Part shown: positions 55,706 through 64,000 of the stretch, piece by piece
Layout: every line of letters starts with the position of its first letter
Position numbering within the stretch: position 1 is the stretch's first letter
Assembly: GCA_036365145.1 (NCBI GenBank)
Contig: JAEOAD010000982.1
Span: forward strand, 5,482,001-5,546,000
Direction of reading: 5' to 3'
Source: Orientallactaga sibirica
Taxonomy: Eukaryota; Chordata; Mammalia; Rodentia; Dipodidae
DNA: 64,000 nt
Notes under the pieces: model-generated
The model's input: only the letters and a program-made list of their open reading frames with translations
Database searches by the model: none
Told to the model about the DNA's origin: nothing
Made by a program: the position numbers and the translations under genes

Positions 55706-56049
55706 ACTTTTCTTGTGTACACAAAGCTGTGCAGTGTGACAGGGGTTGGACCAAAGAACATGACATAGTGTCATCCATTATAAATAGCAAACAATCCCAA
55801 AATCTCTTCTGGGCCCAGAGAAGGATTTAAAGAGACATAAAGTTCTATTTTGTCTTTATATTACTTGTGCTCAGCTTGGGATCTTGGTCTATAATGAAAT
55901 CCACAACAAAAGTAGAATCTGTGGAGCCACAAAGGTTACGGCTCAGAGCTCCCATAAAGATGACTGTATTTTACCTTAGCATCATTGTCCCAAATGAAGG
56001 CTCACTCCTATAACAGAAACACGAGAGGTCCCTAAGAAGCTCGTTTGAG
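55706..56049. other. No recognised feature
   Basis: No repeat recognised by eye. Confidence 0.4.
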
Positions 56050-56345
56050 GATGGGGAGGTGGGTCAGTGGGTCAAGTACTGCCATGCAAGCATGAGGAAC
56101 TGAGTTTGGATCCTCAGAACGCATTTAAAGCCAAACATGGTAGTGTGCATCTGTAATCCCAGCACTCTTATGGTGACATGGGAGGCAGAGATAGGAGGAT
56201 CACCCAGAAGCTCATTGCCCAGATAGCCTGCAGTAATGAACAAGAGCCCTTGCCTCAAACGGTGCGAAAGGCAAGGACAAAACCCCAAAGTTATCCTCTG
56301 ACTTCCCAACATGCACTGGGGCATGCAAGCATATTACCTGTACCC
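56050..56345 (+). mobile_element. B4-like SINE
   Basis: 'ggatggggaggtgggtcagt', 'ctgtaatcccagcactcttat', 'caacatgcactggggcatgc' follow B4 order. Confidence 0.85.
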
Positions 56346-57199
56346 ATAAACCAGCTCCCAGTGACATAATTCCTCCACAAGACTCCACCTTCTAAAGGTT
56401 TCGTAACTTTTGCAAAGAGAATCACCAACTAGAGACTAAGTATTTAAGCACATGAGCCATAGTGGTCAGCTGCTGTTTTGTGCTGTCTTTGCACACAGTG
56501 GAACTGAGCTTGATGTCTCAGGGAACCTGGAGCTCCAGGCAGCTGTGTATGAGGAGTCCCTATCCTTGCAGTCTACTTGCCAGAGTCTGGTGGCATCTCT
56601 CAATGTTAAAAGCTTATCCATAGTGTATGGCTTTCTAATTGGCTGTGACACTTCAAGCATGTTTAACAGAGCCCATGTTGCTGCTATTGATTAACCTGAC
56701 ACATTATTCAGGTTGTCGAAGAGTTCAATAAAGCCCCAACTAGTTTTTAGAATAAAACTCAAATATTAACACATTATAGGGAATGAACTGGAATGAAGCT
56801 AAGTGGTTGCTCCTAGGATGATTTTGGATGTTCATAAAGGAGTTTTGAATTGATTAAGAACAATCTAACCAAGCACCTGTATTTCCCAAATATCAGCTCT
56901 TTTCTGTCAATATAGAATATTTTAAGGTTTCTTTCTCCACCAACTCCTCACTACCTTATATTTCCGACTGGTTAAAATTTTGGAGGTGGTCTTGGATGAG
57001 ATACAGTCTTTAAAAAACACTAAATTGTATATTTATTACTAGTAATTGTTCATGAATCCAGTGGTTTTCAAAGGGGTCTGGTGTTCATGAACAATGGCAG
57101 TGGGGTTCTTGAAGGGAAGCCATACTTCCCAGCTATTAACCATCCATAGGAATTTTGCTTCCACATGTTGAACATATAGACAAAGACACTGAGATCATG
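56346..57199. other. Unrecognised stretch with an 80-codon frame
   Basis: The plus-strand frame at 56452-56694 opens and ends cleanly and lies outside recognised repeats, but has no known motif. A hAT-like end phrase ('ccagtggttttcaaaggggt') occurs near 57058. Undecided. Confidence 0.3.
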
Positions 57200-57560
57200 A
57201 ATAGCAGGTATTCTTTATATCTCTTTTGATAAGTCTCATATTTACATCAGTAGGGAAAAGGGGAGCCCTAAAGGATCCAAGTCTGGATAACTGTCCTCTT
57301 CTAACAGACCTGGTTGTCATGGCAATGTACACTTTTGCATTAATCTTTTGGGGGCTTCATTTCCTCTGCTTGGCAGTGTTTCATCTTGGGCTCTCATTGC
57401 TCCCTCTCATTCTTTTCAAAAGACCTCATCTGTATCTGTCATACCCATTACCATTTGAATGTCTAAAATTGACAATGACGTTCCTCTAGACTGTATCCTC
57501 TTCCTAAGACCACAGAATCATGTCTTTATCTGTCCACAAGGCTTCTATACCTGGATGTTT
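57200..57560 (+). mobile_element. L2 LINE fragment
   Basis: C+T-rich with 'gctccctctcattcttttca', 'cctctagactgtatcctctt' in L2 order; old and diverged. Confidence 0.5.
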
Positions 57561-57769
57561 TTGTCATTCCTCCATCTCACTATAAGCAACATGGCAGGCA
57601 TCATATTTCTTTCCTTGCTACACTCCTGATGTGAATCCATATTGGGATCTTTAGCCCTAGACAGTAATGGCACAAACTTTCAGAGTCATCATGCCACCTT
57701 AGCACTGCCTAACTGTCTCCACTTTGTGTTAGCTGTTGCTTCCATGTTTTCCAAGGTCATCAAAATTTA

Positions 57770-58010
57770 CCAGCTGGAATAGTCCAATTATTTCCTAGTT
57801 GATCTCTATGAGAACAGCTTCATGGTCCTCATCTGTTTTTTACTACAATATGTCTAAAACACATCAAGTGTTTGCCCCCACTCAAAACCTTACGAGTTAT
57901 CACTGTTTTGCAATCACAAACATTCAAACTTACTGGCAAAATTACATATGCCTTCATGATCTGCCTCCCTTCTATCTGCCTAGAAGCCAAGAATGATGGT
58001 GAGCAACTAT
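57770..58010 (+). mobile_element. L2 LINE fragment
   Basis: 'ccactcaaaaccttacgagt' then 'ccttcatgatctgcctccct' and 'tctatctgcctag' match the L2 3' core. Confidence 0.6.
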
Positions 58011-58066
58011 TAGAGAAAAGGAGACAAATGATGGGTAATACCTAACAGTAAGAGTGAAGGTTCTAT

Positions 58067-58275
58067 GGGCTGGAGAGATGGCTTAGTGGTTAAGGCACCT
58101 GCCGGCAAAACCAAAGGACCTAGGTTTCATTCTGCAGGACTCATGTAAACCAGGTGCACAAGGGGGTGCATGCATCTTGAGTTTGTTTACATTGGCTGGA
58201 GGCCCTGGTGCACCCATTCTTTCTACCTGCCTCTTTCTCTTTCAAATTAATCAATAAATAAAATATTATTTTAAA
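58067..58275 (+). mobile_element. B2-like SINE
   Basis: 'gggctggagagatggcttag', B box 'ggtttcattc' diverged, tail AATCAATAAATAAAAT. Flanks 'aaggttctatg' and 'aaggatctatg'. Confidence 0.92.
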
Positions 58276-58284
58276 AAGGATCTA

Positions 58285-58395
58285 TGTGTTGACTTCTCTC
58301 ATCAGACTCTTCATTGAAACTCTTCACTGGCTACAGGAAAGATTTCACACTCAAACTGTGTAGTTTTCACACCAGCAAGCTTAAATTTCAGTAGA
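58285..58395 (+). mobile_element. L2 LINE fragment
   Basis: 'catcagactcttcattgaaa', 'cttcactggctacaggaaag' match the L2 core just before the region seen at 57770. Confidence 0.5.
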
Positions 58396-58419
58396 CAGAC
58401 AATAACCAACTGTTGGCAG

Positions 58420-58830
58420 GGGGTTGCAACAACATTTATGTGCTCCTGGAGTACAAATTAGTGCATCATTTTGGAAAATTGTTGCGCAGTATTTTATTAA
58501 GCTGAACACATGCACATCTGACAATCCAACAATTCTATTCCTAGCAACAGACTCAACAGATATGCTGACATATGTTCACCAAAAGACAAGCACAGTATAT
58601 TCATAGCAGCTTTATTCATTATGAAAAATTGTAGAAGCAATCCAAATGTCCATCAATCCTTTAGAGGGTGAATTAACTGTTTTATATTTAAACCATGGAA
58701 CTCTATTCACCTTTGACAATGAGTAACAAACCATATGCAAAAGTATGGATGAATCTGAAACCTAATGGTGAGTGAAAGAAGTCCAATTCAAAGCACAACA
58801 TAGGAAGCATGCAATTTGGAGGCTGGAAAG
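58420..58830 (+). mobile_element. Old L1 (L1M-type) 3' ORF2 fragment
   Basis: 'cattttggaaaattgttgcg', 'caatccaacaattctattcc', 'tcatagcagctttattcatt', 'aaatgtccatcaatccttta', 'ggtgagtgaaagaagtccaa' follow the L1 end in order. Confidence 0.7.
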
Positions 58831-58843
58831 GAATATAACAGAC

Positions 58844-58862
58844 TATATATATATATATATAA
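58844..58862. repeat. (TA)n microsatellite
   Basis: About nine TA units. Confidence 0.93.
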
Positions 58863-58869
58863 TTTCCTA

Positions 58870-59065
58870 TATCTTTCCAAGGAATTGAATCCAGGACTTT
58901 GTGTTCTTGCACATGCTAGGCAAATACTCAGCCACAGAGCTAAACCCCCAGCCCATTGTTGACAAAGAGTAATACTAAGTTGCCCACATTGGCTTTGAAC
59001 TCTCAATCCTTCTATCTCAGCCTCCTGAATAAGTCAGATTATAGGCCTATACCACCATGGTACAT
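58870..59065 (-). mobile_element. B4-like (ID+B1) SINE, antisense
   Basis: 'ccaaggaattgaatccagga' to 'gagctaaacccccagccca', then reversed B1-like text 'cagcctcctgaataagtcag'. Confidence 0.72.
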
Positions 59066-59355
59066 ACATTATGGCCTCTATTGTTCAACATTTGACAGCT
59101 TGTTTCCAGACAGGTTGAGTTAACATGTCTATGAACAGCCAGATGGAATATTCTGGAGACATCTAGAAATATCCAACCAGAATGCAGGTGAATTTCCTCC
59201 ATACACTCCAGGGGCTAAAGTAGTTTTTCTTTTCTTTCTCTTATCTCATTTTCCTCAATTATATCTTTAGCAGATGAAGATGCAGGGAAGAGTGGCCTGA
59301 TCACTTACATCCAAGTTAAATATTCTTGGCCCAGTCCTCCAAGAATGTGAGCTCC
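59066..59355. other. No recognised feature
   Basis: No repeat recognised by eye. Confidence 0.4.
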
Positions 59356-59493
59356 GGGGCCGGGCGTGGTGGCGCACGCCTTTAATCCCAGCACGCGGGA
59401 GGCAGAGGTAGGAGGATCGCCGAGAGTTTGAGGCCACCCTGAGACTACATAGTGAATTCCAGGTCAGCCTGGATTATAGTGAGACCCTACCTC

Positions 59494-59525
<32 letters not shown>
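59356..59525 (+). mobile_element. B1 SINE, youngest-looking copy
   Basis: Near-consensus body with retained CpGs ('gccgggcgtggtggcgcacg'), a 30-nt pure A tail, and a perfect 16-bp duplication 'caagaatgtgagctcc' at 59340-59355 and 59526-59541. Confidence 0.96.
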
Positions 59526-59526
<1 letters not shown>

Positions 59527-59541
59527 AAGAATGTGAGCTCC

Positions 59542-60060
59542 ATACCTGCCTGCCCTATTTCCTCCATACCTAGAAAGCATAATGCTCATTATGGAACATT
59601 AATGTGTTAAACTAATTAAATATAGGCAAAAATTAGATATTTGAAGTCTTTGAACTTGCCAAGTTCATCTAAGGATAAATGGAGGGAGTGAGTTCATACA
59701 CTCAATTTGGTAGATTTTTTTCAGAGTTATAATGCCTTTATGTCACAATAAACACTTATAAAGCAGCTCCCTTGTATCAGTCACAGGCTCAGATGCCAAT
59801 ATTTATTTGAAAGTAAGTAAACTGACAGTCCCACAACTTTGGGGAGCACTGTCTAATCAAGGTGGCAAACTAGCTGATCAAAAATGATTGGATATGTAAT
59901 TAATTACAAGTTAAGAAAAGACTAATTGAACAGAACTGAAAGAACTGAACAGAACGCCTTTTCACTGAACTGTGATTGTTGTGTAAATACAGTAAACCAG
60001 GTACTGGACTTCAAAGATTAAATGAATTTTGATAAATAAAAAAGGGAAAATTGGTGAAAT
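59542..60060. other. No recognised feature
   Basis: AT-rich spacer. Confidence 0.4.
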
Positions 60061-60061
60061 A

Positions 60062-60400
60062 TGCTGGGGAGAATGCTCAGTGGGTAAAGTGCTTGCCACA
60101 CAAGCATGAAGTAGTGAGTTCGGATCCCCAGCACCCGCATTAAATTGCAGGTGTGGCAACATGTAACTGTAACCCCAGCCTTGGGGACGTGGGGACAGGA
60201 CAATCCCTGGTACTTATGAGCTAGGTCAGTTAGCACAAACAATGAGCTATGCATTCGGTAAGAAACCCCATCTTGAAACATAATATGAAGAATGATCTAG
60301 TAAGATAAGATAAATTTATCTCTGATTCCCACATTCATGCCCACACGTGTATTCACACCTATACCTATAGGTGCATGTGCATACCAGACACACATACACA
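60062..60400 (+). mobile_element. B4-like SINE
   Basis: 'atgctggggagaatgctcag', 'gagttcggatccccagcacc' (a good B box), ends in CA-rich text. Confidence 0.85.
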
Positions 60401-60599
60401 TGTGAAATATGGTGAAAGAAGGAAAAATAACATTATATGCAGAATGAGTAACATGCGCAAAACTATGTGTAGAACCTCACAGTGAGTCATCAAATTAATG
60501 CCATTATCTTAGAGGGTTCTACAATCTGTACCAGAGTACAGGCTTACTCAATGTGGTAGATTTTTGAGGAAGAAAACTAAAATTTATGAAACGCATTGC

Positions 60600-60782
60600 T
60601 TTTTATTTTCTTGACAATAATTGCACATGTTTATGGGATGCAGTGTGATGTTTTGGCATATTCATACATTGTGTGGTGATCAAGGGAATAGTTAAGGGAG
60701 TCATCTTTGCTACAGTTACTATTTTTGTGATAACATTAATCTCTTCTGGCCATTTGGAATATATGACATGATATTGTTAACA
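60600..60782 (-). mobile_element. Old L1 3' UTR, antisense, left part
   Basis: 'cttgacaataattgcacatg', 'atgggatgcagtgtgatgtt', 'ttgtgtggtgatcaaggga' follow a reversed old L1 3' UTR, resumed after the SINE at 60800. Confidence 0.68.
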
Positions 60783-60799
60783 AAAATAACCATCTGTGT

Positions 60800-61020
60800 G
60801 GGTCTGAAAAAATGACTCAGTGGTTAAAGACAGTAGCTTTCAAAGCCTAACACCCTGGGTTTGATTCCCTAGTACCCATGTAAAACCAGATGCACAAAGG
60901 GGTCATGAATCTGGACTTTGTTTACCATGGTGGGAGGCCCTGGTGTTCCCATACTCTCTCCATGCCAGCCTCTTTATCTCTGCCTCTATCTCTCAAATGA
61001 ATAAATAAAATAAAATATTT
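60800..61020 (+). mobile_element. B2-like SINE
   Basis: Inserted into the L1 3' UTR, flanked by a 17-bp duplication with one mismatch (60783-60799 and 61021-61037). Confidence 0.93.
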
Positions 61021-61267
61021 AAAATAACTATCTGTGTAACAAAACCCCAATAACTATTCTTTCCATCTAACTGTAATGTTGTACCCCATAAGCAATCTCT
61101 GTGTCTTTCCCTTCCTCCTCAGCTATAGTTCTCTCTAATTGGAGGATCTCAACTATATATTACTAGCCTTATGAGCACAGAACAGATTTGCATAACTAAG
61201 CAAGTATTGGTGAAATATTCTTGATGATTCTATTACTCCTGGATATATACACAAAGGAATATAAATC
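61021..61267 (-). mobile_element. Old L1 3' UTR, antisense, right part
   Basis: 'tccatctaactgtaatgttg' and 'tgatgattctattactcctg' continue the reversed L1. Confidence 0.62.
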
Positions 61268-61436
61268 AGCATATATGATGACTAATCTTGATTGACAACC
61301 TCACAGGATTTAGAGTCACCTAGAAGACACACCTGTTGGCATGTCTGTGAGGGCATTTCCAGAAATTTAATGAGATGGGAACACCCATACTGAATGTGGG
61401 TGGCAGTATGCCATGGGCTAGGGTCTCAGACTGAAC
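61268..61436 (+). mobile_element. MaLR-like LTR, left part
   Basis: 'gattgacaacctcacaggat' and 'gtatgccatgggctagggtc' parallel the LTR at 5788. Split by a SINE. Confidence 0.7.
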
Positions 61437-61452
61437 AAAAAGCAGAAAGCAG

Positions 61453-61659
61453 GGCTAGAGAGATTGCTCAGTGGTTAATGTGCTCACCTGCAAAGCCTAA
61501 CAATCTGGTTTCAATTCCCCAGAAAGCCAAGTGCACAAAGTGACACATGTATCTGGAGTTCATTTGCAGTGTCTGGAGGCCCTGTTGTGCACATTCTCTC
61601 TCTCTCCCCTTCTTCCCTCCTGTATCTCTGTCTCCTTACAAATAAATAAAAATATTTTT
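61453..61659 (+). mobile_element. B2-like SINE inside the LTR
   Basis: Perfect 16-bp duplication 'aaaaagcagaaagcag' at 61437-61452 and 61660-61675. Confidence 0.95.
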
Positions 61660-61675
61660 AAAAAGCAGAAAGCAG

Positions 61676-61760
61676 GCTGAACAGCATTATTCTCACTTTG
61701 CTTCCTGACTGCAGATGTAATGTGACCAACTGCCTCATACTCCTTATTCCTGTCCTGAGA
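61676..61760 (+). mobile_element. MaLR-like LTR, right part
   Basis: 'cttcctgactgcagatgtaa' and 'cctcatactccttattcct' continue the LTR; the polyadenylation end is missing. Confidence 0.65.
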
Positions 61761-61762
61761 CC

Positions 61763-61948
61763 ACACAGCAGCACATCAGCAAGGCTCATTATGTTGGGTT
61801 TCCCCTGTGGATGCTCCTCCCTCAACTCTGGGGGTAAGGGCTTATTTACACAGCATGAGACTCGACAGCTGCACTTCAGTGGAGCTCACTATGTTTGGAT
61901 TACCCCCACGAATGCTCCTCAGCCTCAAGGTGAGGTTTACTTACAGAG
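61763..61948 (+). repeat. Diverged tandem duplication, two ~90-bp units
   Basis: Two units share 'gctcattatgttgg' / 'gctcactatgtttgg', then 'gatgctcctc' / 'aatgctcctc', then a purine-rich 'ggtaaggg' / 'ggtgagg'. By eye roughly 70% alike. It follows the LTR end and matches no repeat I know. Confidence 0.7.
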
Positions 61949-61984
61949 CAGGGATGGACCTTATTGCTCTTTGATCATTATTTT

Positions 61985-62135
61985 AATATTTTAAAAAATA
62001 TTTTCATTTTTTCCAATTTGACATTTTCATACATGTATCTAATGTGTTTGACATTATTACCCCCAATATCCATGCTTTATCCCTCTCCCCTCTCATTAAC
62101 ACCCTTCTCTTTCCCCATTATTAAACTTTTTAAAA
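61985..62135 (-). mobile_element. L1 3' terminus, antisense
   Basis: 'ttgacattttcatacatgta' and 'ccctctcccctctcattaac' look like a reversed rodent L1 end. Confidence 0.55.
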
Positions 62136-62402
62136 ATATTATTTATATATTTTAGAAACAGAGAGAGAGAGAGACAAGGAGGAGATAATGCAGAAAGGGG
62201 GTTGGAAAGATAAGGAAAGTAAATAAGTTGAGGATGGGAACAGTGAAAAGATTCTTATAGTAGACTGGGTGGAAAAATATAAAATAATCCTAATATCCAA
62301 CTGAGCAATATGCAAATACAAACAAAACTAATATCTAATATTTATGCATGAGTGCGGATAAAAACAAACTGACAAACTAATAAAACCAAAGACCCTAAAC
62401 TA
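62136..62402. other. No confident feature
   Basis: A GAGA run at 62159-62177 may be a SINE remnant. The rest is unassigned. Confidence 0.35.
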
Positions 62403-62520
62403 GCCAGGCACTATGGCTCATGCCCTTAATCCTATCATTTGGGAGCCTGAGATCCCTGGGCTGGAATGGGTTCCAGGTCAGCCAGGGCAAGAGTGAGACC
62501 CTGTCTCCAAAAAAAGACAG
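62403..62520 (+). mobile_element. Diverged B1-like SINE
   Basis: 'gccaggcactatggctcatg', 'gagtgagaccctgtctccaa'. Confidence 0.75.
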
Positions 62521-63039
62521 AATTTAAAAATCTACTGTAAAAGTTAACCCTAAAGCTAAACTTATTTAAGAATGGCAAGGTAGACTAAATATCCATCAGA
62601 TCTAACATATCAGTATTTTTTTTTCCTCTTAGTAGGCTATATTTTCAATTCCTTCCCTCCCTGGGGTTCTTTTCTTTAGCAACCTGCCCTGGTATGGAAG
62701 GTGTACCTGACACTTCCAGTGCAAACCTGAGGTATATATTGCCTTTGTAAAATACAGTCCAGTTACCTTTTGGGGTGACTTTCTGTCTCACTCGCACTGA
62801 GTGTGAATCTGATTCCCTTTTTGGTGTACTGTTGGCTCAGCTCAGCTGGCTAGGTCTGTCTGCTCTTTAGATCAGCTGTGCTGGATACTGTGGGAGAAAA
62901 TGAGGTGGCTCTAATACCTTGGTGTCCCTAGATCTTCAGTAGTTCCTGGTGCTGGAATGTGACAGAGAACCATAAATTGTATCAGGAGTTAGCAAGGCTT
63001 GCTTCCAGTATGAGCCAGGTAAACCTATACTCAGTATGG
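62521..63039. other. Unclassified stretch
   Basis: Relatively GC-rich part around 62640-62950 ('gctcagctcagctggctagg') matches no repeat I know. Confidence 0.35.
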
Positions 63040-63213
63040 ATACCGAAACAACATAAAAGCACAAGAGCTAGCTACAATCTTGCAGATATTAATACAGCCA
63101 TAATGATAAGGGTTCACAAGAATATGGAGACATTACAACCCTCACTCATTGTTGGTAGGAGTGCAAGATGGTGTAAGAAACATCATAGAATTTCCTTAAA
63201 AAATAAAAATTAA
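63040..63213 (+). mobile_element. L1 ORF2-end fragment, left part
   Basis: 'gaatatggagacattacaac', 'ttgttggtaggagtgcaag' match the L1 ORF2 C-terminal region. Continues at about 63500 after a SINE. Confidence 0.65.
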
Positions 63214-63498
63214 GGGCTGGAGAGATGGCTTAGCAGTTAAGGCGCCTGCCTGCTAAGCCTAAGAACCCGGTTCCAATCTCCAGGTCCCACGTTTAGCCAG
63301 ATGCAAAGTGACGCAAGGGCGCAATGCTGCACTTGACCACAAGGGGGCGCACACATCTGGATTTCGTTCGCAGCAGCTGAGAGACTGCTGGCGCACCCAT
63401 CTCTATCTGTCTCCCTCTCTGTCTGTCTCTCTCTGTGTCTCTCTCCAAAAAAAATAAATAATTTAAAAAATAAAAAACTAAAAAATAAATAAAAAAAA
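63214..63498 (+). mobile_element. B2-like SINE, long subtype
   Basis: 'gggctggagagatggcttag', 'gtgacgcaagggcgcaatgc', 'gaccacaagggggcgcaca', with CpGs retained and an A-rich tail, so fairly young. Confidence 0.95.
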
Positions 63499-63600
63499 AA
63501 CAGTAGAACTGTTAAATAATCCAGAACTTTCCCCTTCTGGTTGCATATACATAGGAATGGAAATCAGTATCGGGGACAGAGAATCTCCATGTTAGTAGCA
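63499..63600 (+). mobile_element. L1 ORF2-end fragment, right part
   Basis: 'ccccttctggttgcatatac' and 'ggaatggaaatcagtatcg' continue the L1 after the SINE. Confidence 0.55.
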
Positions 63601-63604
63601 GTTG

Positions 63605-64000
63605 CTGTGTAGCTGTTGCCTCTGGATTGAAATATCCCCTCAAGGAGGGAGATTTATGAGACTCACAAGAAACTTCTAGAATTCAGGCAAGTCGTGAAAT
63701 TGACAAGCCTAGAGAGCCTCTGAGCACTGAGGTTTACAGGAGCAGTAAACAATTACTGTGGAGGAGGACACTTTTTAATGCCTGAAGGTTGTGCAGGTAC
63801 TTGAGTGATGCAGGTCTCCTGAGTTGTCACCCACCCTGGGGCAGGATTTTCAGAGATGCAGCTTTGAGTCACATGTGCATCTATAAGTATCCTTTCTCCT
63901 GTAAGAAACCCAAATAAACTCATTGGTTCACCAAACTGGACTTAGATGGTCTTGCTTCTTTGGTCTGTTCTTACCCTCTCTATCTTAGGAGAGTAGAAAT
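63605..64000 (+). mobile_element. LTR-like (ERV) 3' region, cut by window end
   Basis: Ends with 'taagaaacccaaataaactc', a polyadenylation-signal region, then 'tcttgcttctttggtctgt', like the R/U5 end of a rodent ERV LTR. Not a MaLR type; family unknown; it may extend past the window. Confidence 0.45.

Noticed and set aside
1..64000. A novel multi-gene system
   Set aside because: No clustered genes or conserved coding frames; nearly all structure is explained by transposable elements and microsatellites.

Overview
This is a 64-kb stretch of mammalian, specifically rodent, nuclear DNA with no protein-coding gene that I can support. The rodent call rests on the repeats. There are B1 (7SL-derived), ID-like and B4-like (ID+B1 composite) SINEs, dozens of B2-like tRNA-derived SINEs, rodent-type L1 3' ends, and LTRs resembling the ERVL-MaLR group. 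The dominant B2-like SINE carries a long CT tract before its AATAAA-rich tail and differs from mouse or rat B2, so I suspect a dipodoid rodent such as a jerboa. That species call is from memory of SINE consensus types and needs a database comparison. No CpG island, rRNA or true tRNA gene, CRISPR array or bacterial feature is present. The longest open frames (up to 161 codons) mostly lie in repeats and do not look like conserved proteins.

Layout. 1-16 kb: B1, B2-like and B4 insertions in AT-rich background with old L1, L2 and LTR fragments. 16-18.5 kb: an L1 3' end interrupted by a SINE and carrying TA and GGGAA microsatellites, followed by a solo LTR. 20-24 kb: two solo LTRs, each inserted into an older B4 SINE. 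24.8-26.5 kb: a SINE landed in the 3' target-site duplication of a B4, next to a solo LTR. 27-31.6 kb: LTRs and a Tigger-like DNA transposon split by a 611-bp L1-like insert. 35-37.9 kb: an L1 3' end beside a hAT transposon fossil that still encodes a recognisable dimerisation domain. 38.4 kb: a 211-nt pure polypurine tract. 39-46 kb: several L1 3' ends in both orientations. 50-52 kb: a younger L1 nested in an older one. 54.8 kb: a MER20 element. 57-58 kb: L2 and L1 fossils. 59.4 kb: the youngest-looking SINE, a B1 with an intact A tail. 60-64 kb: an old L1 and an LTR split by SINEs, and an LTR-like end.

The window records successive retroposition into non-coding DNA. Order of insertion can be read from nesting and target-site duplications (TSDs): L2, MIR and old L1 first, then hAT, Tigger and MER20, then LTRs and B4, then B2-like and B1 SINEs. 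I found no operon-like or pathway-like set of genes and no undescribed molecular system. The best second-look items are the hAT fossil, the split Tigger element, the nested LTR/B4 pairs, the polypurine tract, the SINE subfamily with an internal duplication, and one repeat-poor island at 48.24-49.69 kb.
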